Shown here: piece after piece, positions 34,788 through 45,129 of the stretch
Numbering within the stretch: position 1 is the first letter of the stretch
Layout of the letters: the number at the start of each line of letters is the position of its first letter
Position numbers and translations under genes: made by a program
Notes under the pieces: model-generated
What the model saw: only the letters and a program-made list of their open reading frames with translations
Database searches by the model: none
Told to the model about the DNA's origin: nothing
From: Prorocentrum cordatum
Taxonomy: Eukaryota; Sar; Dinophyceae; Prorocentrales; Prorocentraceae
Direction: 5' to 3'
Assembly: GCA_963575745.1 (NCBI GenBank)
Contig: CAUYUJ010000692.1
Location: 1 to 64,000 of the forward strand
Length of the DNA stretch: 64,000 bases

Positions 34788-35248
34788 CGCGTGGCGCGCG
34801 CCGATGTGGGCCCAGATGCTGTAGAAAGCAATTTGCATCATCCTGTTGCGAACGTCGCCCTTCGTTTCCAGGGGCGCCGTGTCCTTCCGGGGCAGGTGGC
34901 TCGCTTCGGGGTAGAGCGCGGCCTCAAACTTTTCACCCTTGAGGACCTGCAGCGCGCCGCGCAGCTGCGCGCCCATGGCGCGGGAAGAGAGTGCGCCGGG
35001 CGCGGGGCTAAGGCCCCGCGGCGCGATGGGCCGCCCTGGGCGCTTCGAGAGAGGAATCATAGCCATTCCCGCTGCCTCTGGGGAATGATCAGGTTTCATG
35101 AGCCGCGCGGCGCCCGCGGAGCACGCTCGGGGGCGACGCCCAGAAAGGGCAAAGGGGGCAAGGGCGTCGGTTAGGGGTTTCTCCCGTCGCCGACCCGCGC
35201 CCCGCCCCGCCTCCTGCGCCTTCGCCTCCGCGCCGCGATGAGCTCGGC
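34788..35248. other. Spacer, no gene seen
   Basis: GC-rich; no supported frame after the TAA at 34785. Confidence 0.4.
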
Positions 35249-35602
35249 ATGGGCGCCGCCTCTTCCGCGGGCGCGGCGCCCTCTGGCGGCCCTGCCCCTG
35301 GCGACGCTGGCTGTGCTGGCGGAGCCGCTGCCGCTGCCGCTCCGATTGCGCCGGGCGCGAGTTCGTCGCGGGCGCCGCCGCGGTTGCCGAGGGCGCCGAC
35401 ACGGGGGCCGCAGGAGCTGGCCGCGCCCGGCAGGGCCGCGCCGCTCCACCTGGAGCGCAGCCGCAGTGCCGCACGGAAACGCCGCCCTGACGCGCGGTGG
35501 CGCGACCGCTTTGAGCGCTGCGAGAAGAGCGCGTATCGCTGCTGGTCATGCCAGTTGGGCAATGCGATCTGCGTTGACAAGCGCGATTACGAGTGCATTT
35601 GA
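35249..35602 (+). CDS. Possible small protein or last exon
   Basis: Starts Ala/Gly/Pro-rich and ends with a more protein-like basic and Cys-bearing tail (ARWRDRFERCEKSAYRCWSC then QLGNAICVDKRDYEC). The stop TGA is followed by a switch to AT-rich sequence, as at a transcript end. No homology was recognised, and the N-terminal half may not be coding. Confidence 0.3.
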   Translation: MGAASSAGAAPSGGPAPGDAGCAGGAAAAAAPIAPGASSSRAPPRLPRAPTRGPQELAAPGRAAPLHLERSRSAARKRRPDARWRDRFERCEKSAYRCWSCQLGNAICVDKRDYECI

Positions 35603-36635
35603 ATTGGCCCGAATTTTGCGCGTACGATTGGCAAGTTTGACGACCGTGGCAGTCGCATTTGGGATGATGTATAGTACGATTTCAACCGTTTTCGTTGATT
35701 AGAATATCGTGATTCTGATATTGATATGCTTTTCTTTCCTTGTGGCACTCATGCTGCGTATCTGTTGACGTTCGCATGACATTACGTATCCTCATATTTT
35801 TGATTGTTTTCTTCATGCCATTATATTGTTAAATAAATTATGGCATCATGGACATTAACGCACCCTGGCGGGTCTTTCGCTATCAATACTTGATTCTCTG
35901 CGGCATCAAGGGCATGAACGCGCCCAGGCAGGTCGCCCGTCGCCAATCTTCTCGTTTCTCACATGTTCTTTTCAGGGGAAGTCGGAAACACAAGATGCGA
36001 CATATGCGAAGCATGATTTCTTATTTTGATCGGCCTTTGTCATATCCGCATTTCTTTGGGCGGTCGTCGCACATGGTCTGCGGCCTGGCGTGCCTCGCGC
36101 CATCGATTTTACCATTACTTCTTTGATCAGTTGTCGTAACAGCTAAGATCGCATGCAATTTGCCGACCAGTTATCGGAAGAACTTCGATCTGCATGTCTA
36201 TTTGGATTCGGGCCTGGAGAGTCCAGTGGGTGACGCATCTTCTTACCTGATCAGTTGTCGCCCTAATTTCGATAGAAACGGTTTTCCTTGCAGTTGCTTT
36301 GCGCGGGAGTTCTCTGCGCGCCGGTGGAGGCGCCCGAGCCCTTGCTCGCGATGCGGCGCTGGTGTTGTTTTTGCCATATTTTCCCTTGCTCTCCCAGCCT
36401 CGTCGCCGGTAGTGGTGGGGAGTCGTCCAGGGGTGCCGAAGCTTTTTCGGTGGGAGCACCCTGGGCCCGCTAAAAGCGGGTAGACTCCTCTAAGTACCTT
36501 GTGTGGCGGGGTGGGCCCCCCTTCTTCTTCTCCCTCGCCGAGGCGGCCTCGTCTGGAGGTGCGGTGGACATGGCGTAGGGACGTGCTTACGCACACTGTG
36601 GGTGTCACGGTGGATTCGTGCCCCCCGCCGCACGA
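35603..36635. other. AT-richer intergenic stretch with a short duplication
   Basis: A 57-bp unit (GGCATCATGGACATTAACGC and GGCATCAAGGGCATGAACGC, each followed by CCAGGCGGGT-type sequence) is duplicated at about 35842 and 35900. TGATCAGTTGTCG recurs near 36124 and 36247. One more PVETPA-type motif (GCGCCGGTGGAGGCGCCCGA) is at 36319. No gene. Confidence 0.5.
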
Positions 36636-36639
36636 ATAG

Positions 36640-36765
36640 CCTCATGCGACCTACGAGTGGCCTCAAGAGGCCTACGAGTGGCCTCATCAGGCCCGAATGG
36701 CCACATGAGGCCGACGAGGTTTCTGAATTGCCTCGTGAGGCCTGCGCAGGGCCTGCGGGGCTTAC
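36640..36765. repeat. GGCCTCATGAGG-based minisatellite
   Basis: Units of about 20-25 bp such as GCCTACGAGTGGCCTCA recur five or six times. Several are near-palindromic. Confidence 0.65.
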
Positions 36766-36989
36766 TGGTGGTTTACTTGGGCGATGGCGGGGCCGAGTTT
36801 GGGCCAACAAACTCCTGCTCCTCGTCCTCATTCCTCCCTGATTCGTCCTTCTCCGCCTCCTCGTACTCCTCTCTCCTCCTCTCCTCAGGGGGCCTCTCCC
36901 CCCTCCCTCGCCCTCCCAGGCGGCCGCCGGGGCCTGCGCGTAAACGACCGTCCCGAAATAATGGAGGGGGCCGCCGCGCGCGCGGGGGG

Positions 36990-37475
36990 CGTCCTCCTCC
37001 TCCTCCTCCTCCTCCTCCTCCTCCTCCTGCTCCTCCTCCTCTCGTCCTCCTCCTCTACTCCTCCTCCTCCTCCTCCTCCTCCTCGTTTCCGTGCTGCGTT
37101 TGTTTTCAGTGTTCCTCCTCATTCTTCCTCACCCATGTTCTGTCAGAGCCCCGTCGCTCTTTAGTGCTCCTCTTCGTCAACGCGCCCGTCATCATCATCA
37201 TCAGCATCCTCATCACCATCATCACCATCATCACTGTCATCATCATATTTTCCATCATGACCAGCATCATCGCCAACCGAAACATCGTCATCATCATCAT
37301 CATCATCATCATCATCGGCATCAGCATCATCATCATCATCCTCATCATCCGCATCATCATCCTTATCATCATCATCAACATCATCACCCTCATCACCGCC
37401 ATCATCATTGCCACCATTTCATCCTCCTCCTCACCATCAGCATCCTCATCATCATTGCCTTTGTCATCGTCATGA
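36990..37475 (+). repeat. (CCT)n then (CAT)n microsatellites
   Basis: CTC/TCC run at 36990-37085, then CAT/CAC run at 37180-37475. All ORFs here are repeat translations. Confidence 0.9.
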
Positions 37476-37857
37476 TGTTGCCATAATCGTCCCCGTGTCC
37501 ATCACCTTCACCATCGTGCTCCCCGTCGCGATCGTCATGCCATCATCCGCCCGCAGTCGCCCTGCTCCTCTAGTCTGTCTCTTTTCCCTCCCTCACCTGC
37601 CCTTTCCCTGTCATTGCTGTTGCAGTTGGCTGCTTGCTGCTTGGTTGGTGCTTGGTTTAGTGCTGCTTGCTGCTCCTTGCTGCTTGGTTTAGTGCAGTTT
37701 TGCGACCTTGTTTCTTATGATCATTGCTAGATGGAATGTTTGTTTGTTCGTTGTGTTTTGCTGTCTGTCGAGAGGGGGCGTCAGCCCGATCCGATCCCGC
37801 ACGCACTGTGTGCCAATGTCATTCAGAGCCTCCGACTCGTCTCCTCAAAGCCTCACC

Positions 37858-40800
37858 TCACTTCAAGAGGTGCTTGAAATTTTTTGGGTCCACGAACTTC
37901 GCCGCCGCCTCCTTCGAATCCTTGGATTCCCTGGACTGTGTGGTGCCTTTCCCGCCGTCTGCGAAGGCCTTCAACTTATCCTCGATCATGTCGCAAACCG
38001 TCGGCAGGGCCACGGAGCCATCATCCTTGAGGCTGCCGCCTAAGAACTTTCTCGTAGCACGTTGCGTCTTCTCTGTGTCGGTCAGCGTGCGCGTCAGCAC
38101 GATGTCGCCTTTGGCCAGCTCTTCTCCCTCCTTCAGCTTGAGCACGGGGTCGGCGAACTCGATCTGGATCAGCTTCTGGACCTCGGGCTTGTTCTCGAAT
38201 ATGTTCAGATTGGAGTCGATGTACGCGGTGAACGTGCCGTCGTGGCGGACCATGGTAGCTGCATCTGCACGAGTAACAGTCTTCACGATCCACGCCGGGA
38301 CGGGTGCTTCTGAGGCGACCGAACCTGTATTTCCAGGAACGAGGAAAAATTGCATGCCAAGAACATGGCACACAGGGATGCCGTCCTTGGCGGGCGTGCA
38401 AGTGACTTCACCAGCGTACGGCATCACGAACGTGTTCGGGTCCAGCATCTGCCGTTGAAGAGCCACCACTTCGGTCGCCGCCTTATTGCCAACAGCCTTG
38501 CGAAAGACGATCTTGGGCCAGGTGTAGTTTTTCTCAGCAAGCCTGCGCCAGTAGAGGTTTGAAATGTTGTTCTCGAGCACTTTCACATCAGTCATCGTGA
38601 AATTCCGCTTCTCATTAAAGCCGAGCTCTAGGACGTCGACGGACTCCTTAGCGGCGGATACACTCGGATCCTCGAGGCCCATGATATGCTCCAGGCTGAC
38701 TTGTGCAATCTGCGGCGCCTCTGGCTCCGCTTCGACGATGTCCACGGTTTGCTCCTCGAGGTAAGGCTGCGAAAGCGAACGTAGATCCCAGACAAAATTT
38801 TCGAAACACCTTCAGCGCTGGCCCACTGGGCCAGACAATGTCCCTGAACTCGCCCACGGGACCCAAGGGACCGTTTACCAGTGTTCAGGTTTCCGACATG
38901 TTTCGAACTGCGACTGCGACCCCGGGAGATCGATATAGTTTCCAGTGCGTTTGTTTGGTACGTTCAATTTCGAACAGCCCTGCCCAGTCGCTCCAGCGCC
39001 GTCTCCATTTCCTTCTCCTCGGGCTTGGCCTCCTGTTCCTTGTCGTCGACCTTCTCGTTGACGATGCGGGTCAGCTGGTCCATCGACGATGCCATGGTCA
39101 CCACCTCCACCCACTTCTGCACCCACGTCTCCTTCGTATCTAAATTGAGGTCGAATGCAACGATCGCTGAGTCAATGCTACACTCGCGCGCCGTCCCCTT
39201 CGCATTGATCTTGATGTCGGAGACGAGGTCGATCAGCGACTTGAAGGTAGGGCCCGCAGGGATTGCCCCCGCATCCAAGGCGGCCACCAGCGCCTGCATC
39301 ATGTACAGAGGGCGCAGGGAAAGAGCGTGCTCGAGCGAAGCCTCGTCCTTGATGGCGGGAATGTACTGGCCGTTTGGGTCGTGCACAGACAGCCGGTTGA
39401 TGATATGAATCATCTTCTCAGGGAGGATCGAGAACAGCACCTCGGACCACGCGCTCAGGAACGTTGGCAAGGTAGTCGAAGAGACCAACTTCGCCTTGAT
39501 GTCTTGGATCTGGTCGGTAGCCTTGCGGATCTCGCGGTGGTATGGGAAGGGGACCTCGCCCGCGATGTCGCTCAAGATCCCAGTCAACCTGTCACAGACC
39601 TCCTTGTCGCCCGCCAAGAGAGAAACGAGCTCATTCTCGTCGGGATTCTGGTTGGCGCCGCCATCCATGGACTCGTCCTTCTCGTCCTTCTCCCCGTCGT
39701 CCACGACAGGCTGAACCCCCTCACTCATCTCGGCGTCCTCGCTGTAATCCTTCTTGGTCGCCTTGCTCGTGTACATTCCCAACAATGCACCTTTGCACAC
39801 AGACCACGCCTTGATCTCCTTGTGGATAGTCACGATGCCGTTGCATGCGAACTCCAACGAGTAGCTCGTTGTCTTGTGGTAAATCATGTCGAGGTCCTGC
39901 GACAGCGTAGCGTCCAGCTTACTTGACTCGCAATTCTCAGCTATAAAGGCGTCAGTGCCCACCTGCAGCATGTCGATGATCTCGCTGAAGAAGGTGAATT
40001 TGCTTCCTTTCCCTTGGCCAGCGGTCGTCTTCGCCTTCTTGGCTGGAGGTGGCTTGCTGGATCCGCTCTTCCTTTGCTTCCCCTTTCCTGCCTTCGTCTT
40101 GCTTCCCTCCTTGCCGCCCTTCTCGGCCTGCTCCTTCTCGATTTGTCTCTGCTTGAATGCGACGCTCTCTGTCATGTCCACGCCGAGCGCGCTCATCAGG
40201 TGGACGTGGTCCATCGACTGGATTATCCATGGGAGCCTCCGCTGCTCATCGGAAGGCCGAACAGGTAACGCAAGAGCAAGAGCTTCCAGAAACACGATGC
40301 CGGTGTCCTTCTTTCTTGCTTTCGGTGGCATGTGCTTGATAACGCTGACGCCGATCGCATTCATGATGTGCAAAACCCCCTTGTGATCGAGCTTCTCGTG
40401 AAGATACCGGACGTGTTTGTTGCACCATTTGCGAAATTGAGGTTGGATGTCGAATCTGTCGAGTTTGTGGCACAGGCCCTTGGTGCTCGAGAAAAGCGGC
40501 CAGTTATTCATGGGCTCATCTGCGTTCTCGGAGACCCACTTGCGGTATAGTTTCTCGTAATCGGGATTGTAAGCGTCAACTCCATCTTTATTTCCTGTCC
40601 ACTGGGCCTCAGCATGCACAGCCACACCCATCATCTGCTCGAAGGTGGTCTTGCTCCCCTTGTGGTACTTGTTGTGGCGATTGCACATGAATTCCACGAC
40701 ATTTCTGGGTGTCCTCAGCAAGCCCTTCCTTCGATTTCCCTCTAACACAAGACGAAGACCGCCAGAAGAGTTCGAAATGGTTTCGAGTCGAAGCCATCTC

Positions 40801-41344
40801 GAACTCTTCTGAAATTCTTCGTCTTGGTTAAGATATGGTGGAATTCGAAAGGTGCTCCCTGGCTCCCCGAGTTCAGCATCCGCGCGTTCTTCAGACCAGC
40901 CTTGAGAGCAATCTGAACATATGGATTATCGGGCTGTTCAGCGTGAGCCTTGTAGAAAGCTTCTTTCAAGTGGTTCCACGTGAGGGCTCGAACAGGAAAA
41001 GTCTTGCTAGGACCCCATTGCATCCACGGCGCACCGCGAGAACCCTGATTCAGGCCGTCTGAGAGGATCCCGTCCTTGTACTCCTCCACGGTGGCCATCT
41101 GCAATGGCCGGTTCTCGTCCGCGGCGATGATGTTCTTCCCGCCTGCCTCGTTGTACCATGGGATTGTGACAGGGCCATCTTTATCTTCGAAGTCGGCCCA
41201 CACGCCATCTTCCCAGATCTGCCCGCCTTGTGGGCCATAGCGTTCCTTCATGGAGAGGTCCGAGCGGTAAATGATGTTTCGGGCTGCTTGGAGAGAGGCT
41301 CTGGCATTTGAAGACGCTGCTGGCTGATCGACACTCTCGGCCAT
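37858..41344 (-). CDS. Family B gene, multi-exon, function unknown (minus-strand copy)
   Basis: Exons on the minus strand: 41344 (ATG) to about 40850; about 40720 to about 38985; about 38765 to 37858 (TGA). Together about 1,050 residues. Exon 2 has a Lys-rich, NLS-like linker (KAGKGKQRKSGSSKPPPAKK) and acidic segments (SEDAEMSEG, GEKDEKDESM). Exon 3 is a soluble, mixed alpha/beta-looking domain (PVCHVLGMQFFLVPGNTG, GTFTAYIDSNLNIF). It is paralogous to the plus-strand gene 2342-7233. The frame changes between exons 1 and 2 at a 79-bp palindrome. A spliced-leader relic lies 88 bases upstream of the ATG. No enzyme motif was recognised. Confidence 0.7.
40748..40826. repeat. 79-bp imperfect palindrome at an exon-exon junction
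   Basis: Nested arms: CAAGACGAAGA (40748-40758) pairs with 40816-40826, and AGAAGAGTTCGAAATGG (40764-40780) pairs with CCATCTCGAACTCTTCT (40794-40810), one mismatch. The loop is 13 bp. The family B reading frame changes here. Comparison with the plus-strand paralogue suggests this sequence lies in an intron between …GLKNARMLNS and TPRNVVEF. Confidence 0.75.
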
Positions 41345-41431
41345 CCTTCGGGTCTCTGAGTCTCTGGATCTCTGGAGGCCTCTACAGAATCAGCCCTGGG
41401 ATCGGTGCATCATCTGAGCACATCGCCCGAG

Positions 41432-41455
41432 CTTTGAGCCTTAACCGCTATGACG
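41432..41455 (-). other. Spliced-leader relic upstream of the family B gene
   Basis: On the minus strand, CATAGCGGTTAAGGCTCAAA matches the dinoflagellate SL 3' part (TAGC, TT and GGCTCAA all present, one inserted A before the final G). It lies 88 bases 5' of ATG 41344 and in the sense orientation. The weakest of the three gene-linked relics, but consistent in position. Confidence 0.5.
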
Positions 41456-41755
41456 ATGTGCTAGTGTGCTGTATGTTGTATGTTAGGCAGTAATATGTTT
41501 GATGCTATTGTTGTTGCTCTTGTTGTTCTTGACAGCATCCCCTTTCTGCTACATAAACCTCTTGCAAATATTCCTCCGCTTGCTCGCTTGCTCCTCCTTC
41601 CTTTCTACCCTCCTGCTTGGGCGTCCTGCTTCACATTATCCTAGATCCTCCTCATCTCCTCATCTCTGAGGCGGCTTGGCTCCTGGGCAAAGCTCCGAAG
41701 TTCTGACTGGGCACCCCTACCCCTCTTCAGCATAATTCTCTGTTGTGCGGGATTG

Positions 41756-41850
41756 TGGGATGATGATGTTTACCATTTTGAACGGGATGGTGATGATGAT
41801 GGTGTTTGTGGTGGTGATGCTGATGCTGATGCTGATGCTCATGATGATGG

Positions 41851-41881
<31 letters not shown>

Positions 41882-41905
41882 GATGATGCTGATGTTGATG
41901 ATGAC
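41756..41905 (-). repeat. (CAT)n microsatellite (read ATG on the plus strand)
   Basis: GATGATGATG/GGTGATG tract between the family B and methyltransferase genes. Confidence 0.9.
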
Positions 41906-42020
41906 GCCCTCTCGCTCGGTTGAACCCCACCAGCGTACCCCAGACTCCCAGCACACGTCAAAATGCATGCTGCAGCCGCCTCTCTAGTCCATGCCGCACG
42001 GGCCCCATGCGCCTCGCAGT

Positions 42021-44399
42021 CTACTTAGAACCCTTGGCCATCTCATCGAACCTCCTCTTGAGGGCTCGGATTCGCTCAAGGCTCTGGCGCGCAGGCGTGG
42101 GGACTGGTTTCTTGGGCGCGGACTGGCCGTGTAGAAGGCAGTACACTTGCGAGAGCATGATGATTGCCACGTGCATCGCATTGCCAGATTCTGCACACAC
42201 TACGCGGCATTTGCGAGCCGCTTCGTCGGGAGGCCTATGAAGGTTGAAGCTGCAGAGAGCCTTGCCGCCCTCGCTGACGTGCGCCTGTACAAATGCAGGA
42301 TTGACTGGGAAGCCTTGCGCAAACAGAGCCTCTGTGCCGCATAGCCAGCGGCTCCCAGAGGGCAGCTCGGCGTAGATGAGGCCCATCTTGCTCACAAGAG
42401 TCTGCAGGTTGTCGCCAGATGAGGACATCTGGTGATGCGTGGCACCATCTTGTGACAATGACCACGCTGCTCCTGGAAACGCCTTCCGATAGTTCTTGAC
42501 ATTGTTCTGCTCCCAGGGGCTCAAAGACAACCAGAAGGCATCGCGATCGTCCGTGGTGAAGGGTTCTTTCTGGTACCTTAAGCTGTTGCGCCTTGCCGTC
42601 GATGCCCATTTCAGCTCCTCATTGAGCTCGTCCTTGATGATAGGGTTGTCGTAGGCGTCCTGAGGGTACTTGTGCATGAAGAAGAAATCGCGCCACGTCG
42701 ACTTGCACATGGTATGGAACCTCCGAAGGAATCTTGATAGCGGAGGAACCTCAGCCATGCACTTCACGTTGTGTCGGAGGATGGTGTATTTCCTCTCCCT
42801 GGCAATTGGGAAACCGTAGGAGCGTGGATCGGTGTTCGCGACGTCGATGAAGTAGAACTTGCCAAGGAATTTGGCCAGCACCTCCGTCGCGAACTGTTTC
42901 ACATTTTCTTGCACCACCATTGCTTCTTGAAGAACCAGCCTCAGGCCTATCCACGCGAGTAGGCAGAATATGGTCGGTCCTAGCACGTCCTGCTGGGAAC
43001 CCAGCGGTGTGAAGTCGACGCAGGGGTTGCCTGCCACATGGCGGTCTGCCTCCTTGAGCTCGCAGGTACAGTTGTGAGCATGACACTTCGCCTGTAGCTT
43101 GACAGCCTTACCATCGAACACCAAAGGGGAGAGGAACTTCAACGCGTTCTGGTTTGTGATCTTCTTGTCTTTAATGAGCTGCACCGCTTCGTCTGACCAA
43201 AAGTCAGTTATGTCTCCGAATACGCAGCCGCCGCTCTCCTGCATCAGCATCTTGAGCTCCGTCTGGCAATCCTTGTTGATGTCGCAGGCAGACAACATCT
43301 TGGGCCGATTCAGCTTCTCGTTTTGCAGGATACTTTGAAGCCGGAAGTGCAACAGGTTCATGCTGACTTCTGGAGTGCCAATGCCACTGAAAGCCGTGGA
43401 CATCGTCTTATCGCCCAAGCTGCGCCCGAGGCGAAGCAAGACGTCTCCTCCTTCCTCCTTCAGCAGCGTGTCTATGACGTGGCGCTCGAAGTCAGCAGTC
43501 GGTGGTTCCGCTAGCTCCGCCACGCTGGTGTAGTCGCTGACGTCGTTGCCCCCACTCTCCTCCACGGCCTTGGCGATGCGAGCTTCTTCATCAGCCAGAT
43601 CAGGTTGCTTCTCCTGCTGCTCATCGTCCACGCGCAGCATCTTCATGGTCGCCGATGGGTGAGACTCGCACTCGGCCTCAGCAGCCTCGCTCTTGGAATC
43701 ATTCTCGCCACCATCCTCCTGGACGACGCTCATCTCGGACTGGGACTGCTCTGGCGGCAGCTCCTGCTGAGGTTCAGGCTCTGGCAGTTCCAGCAGCTGT
43801 GGCGGTGGCTCAGGTGTGATCTGCTGCTGCGACGACGAGCACGCGCACCCGTCGTCGTCGACTGCGTCGCCCTGGCCGTCGTCACTGCGCGCTGCGGGCG
43901 GGAAGGACAACAGTTGTTGAGTAGCCTTGAATGCACCCGCTGGAACGGCATGCCTTCGCAAAAACGTTGCGCCCCTACTAGCTTTGTTTATCTTCAGCGC
44001 AACCAAGAGTTGCTCGTCCAGCTTCTTTGCGTCGGTGAACTCAACCACGATGACCTTCCCTTTCCGCTTGTCCTCACCAATTATGTTGTTCAGTACCGCC
44101 TCTGTCACCCTGTGCTTCGTGAAACTGTTCGTGAACTCGGACTCGCTGATGGTCCTGACACAGTTGAACGTTGCAATCCCATGGAGCTTGCATAGCGTCT
44201 CCTCCTTGCGCGAGCAGAAGCCAGTGGTAGCTTCTGCGATGTAGACCTGGTCACCATGCTTGAAGTAATTTGTTTTGGACTGCATCACCTCCCAGCAGAC
44301 TGGACCACCATTGTGAGTGCCGCCGCCGCCGAAGAACATGGCTGCATGCTCTGGTGTGCGAACGGTCAAGGCTCGGTGGTAGTTCTCCATCAAGCTCAT
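42021..44399 (-). CDS. Cytosine-5 DNA methyltransferase, intronless
   Basis: One uninterrupted frame of 792 codons from ATG 44399 to TAG 42021. The methylation motifs come in order: I, TAFSGIGTPEVS (residues 335-346, SAM binding); II/III, ACDIN and FGDITDF (371-400); IV, GNPCVDFTPLG with the catalytic Pro-Cys at 459-460; VI, QENV (497-500); VIII, GFPIARERKYTI (529-540); IX-like, RWLCGTEALFAQGFPV (684-699); X, ESGNAMHVA (737-745). The N-terminal 160 residues are a separate domain with no family recognised (CWEVMQSKTNYFKHGDQVYI). A Gln/Glu/Pro-rich acidic linker follows (about 165-300). The frame is open for 90 codons further upstream, but those contain a spliced-leader relic, so ATG 44399 is preferred. 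All key residues are intact, so it may be active. Family B and family A genes flank it on the same strand. Confidence 0.85.
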   Translation of the reverse strand: MSLMENYHRALTVRTPEHAAMFFGGGGTHNGGPVCWEVMQSKTNYFKHGDQVYIAEATTGFCSRKEETLCKLHGIATFNCVRTISESEFTNSFTKHRVTEAVLNNIIGEDKRKGKVIVVEFTDAKKLDEQLLVALKINKASRGATFLRRHAVPAGAFKATQQLLSFPPAARSDDGQGDAVDDDGCACSSSQQQITPEPPPQLLELPEPEPQQELPPEQSQSEMSVVQEDGGENDSKSEAAEAECESHPSATMKMLRVDDEQQEKQPDLADEEARIAKAVEESGGNDVSDYTSVAELAEPPTADFERHVIDTLLKEEGGDVLLRLGRSLGDKTMSTAFSGIGTPEVSMNLLHFRLQSILQNEKLNRPKMLSACDINKDCQTELKMLMQESGGCVFGDITDFWSDEAVQLIKDKKITNQNALKFLSPLVFDGKAVKLQAKCHAHNCTCELKEADRHVAGNPCVDFTPLGSQQDVLGPTIFCLLAWIGLRLVLQEAMVVQENVKQFATEVLAKFLGKFYFIDVANTDPRSYGFPIARERKYTILRHNVKCMAEVPPLSRFLRRFHTMCKSTWRDFFFMHKYPQDAYDNPIIKDELNEELKWASTARRNSLRYQKEPFTTDDRDAFWLSLSPWEQNNVKNYRKAFPGAAWSLSQDGATHHQMSSSGDNLQTLVSKMGLIYAELPSGSRWLCGTEALFAQGFPVNPAFVQAHVSEGGKALCSFNLHRPPDEAARKCRVVCAESGNAMHVAIIMLSQVYCLLHGQSAPKKPVPTPARQSLERIRALKRRFDEMAKGSK

Positions 44400-44481
44400 T
44401 CGGAGATGCCCCGCGGCGCCCAGGTTCCCTGGTGCCACTGGTGCCGCATGATGCCAGGCGCTCGCCTCGATTCGCAACAGG

Positions 44482-44503
44482 TTTGAGCCAAAACAGGCAA
44501 CGG
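44482..44503 (-). other. Spliced-leader relic upstream of the methyltransferase
   Basis: Minus strand: CCGTTGCC, then TG, then TTTTGGCTCAAA. It differs from the SL by one substitution, a small change in the middle and the last base. It lies 83 bases 5' of ATG 44399, the position an SL would hold in the mRNA. Confidence 0.7.
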
Positions 44504-44828
44504 ATGACGTTATTGATGGTGTTTTGTTGGTGATAGCTTGTGTGTTTATTGCAAGGTGCCCTCGATCAGAAACCGTGGCGCACCACTGCCTGACGATGCC
44601 GATGCTGATGTTGTTGCCGATTATGCTGCTGATGGCATCGTGCGCGTGCCGATCTCTACGATTCTCCACTCGATTTCGACCATCGTTCTCTGGATATCGT
44701 TCCCCTTTTCGAGTTCTGAACGAGGCGTTTTCGTTGCTGTTCTGCCATTTAGTGGGCAGTTTTTGTCTTGTGATCGCCTCGATTGCACGCCAAATCGCAT
44801 GCGTTAGGCCCTAAATCTGAAGCTATTA
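44504..44828. other. Upstream of the methyltransferase; no promoter motif seen
   Basis: AT-richer than most of the window. No TATA-like or other element can be assigned and there is no gene. Confidence 0.4.
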
Positions 44829-45065
44829 CCTTCAGGCGCTGGGGCCCGAATGGGGGCCATTCAGGCGCTGGGGCCCGAATGGGCCTGTCAGGGCCTGCCA
44901 TTCAGGCCCCAGGGCCCGAATGGACATGCAATTCGGGTCCCGGGGACCCGAATAGGGGGGGCATTCAGGCCTCAGGACCCGAATGGACCTGCCATTCAGG
45001 CCTCAGGACCCGAATGGACCTGCCGTTCAGGCCTCGGGGCCCGAATGGCACTTCCAGGGCTCGCC
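44829..45065. repeat. Minisatellite of about 31-34 bp
   Basis: CAGGCCTCAGGACCCGAATGG and CTGGGGCCCGAATGG variants repeat about seven times. One unit contains the palindrome ATTCGGGTCCCGGGGACCCG. Confidence 0.8.
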
Positions 45066-45129
45066 CGAGCTGCTCGCTCCCAGAGGCCCCAGGAGACCCA
45101 AACACCTCACAAAATCAGGCCCGCACTTT

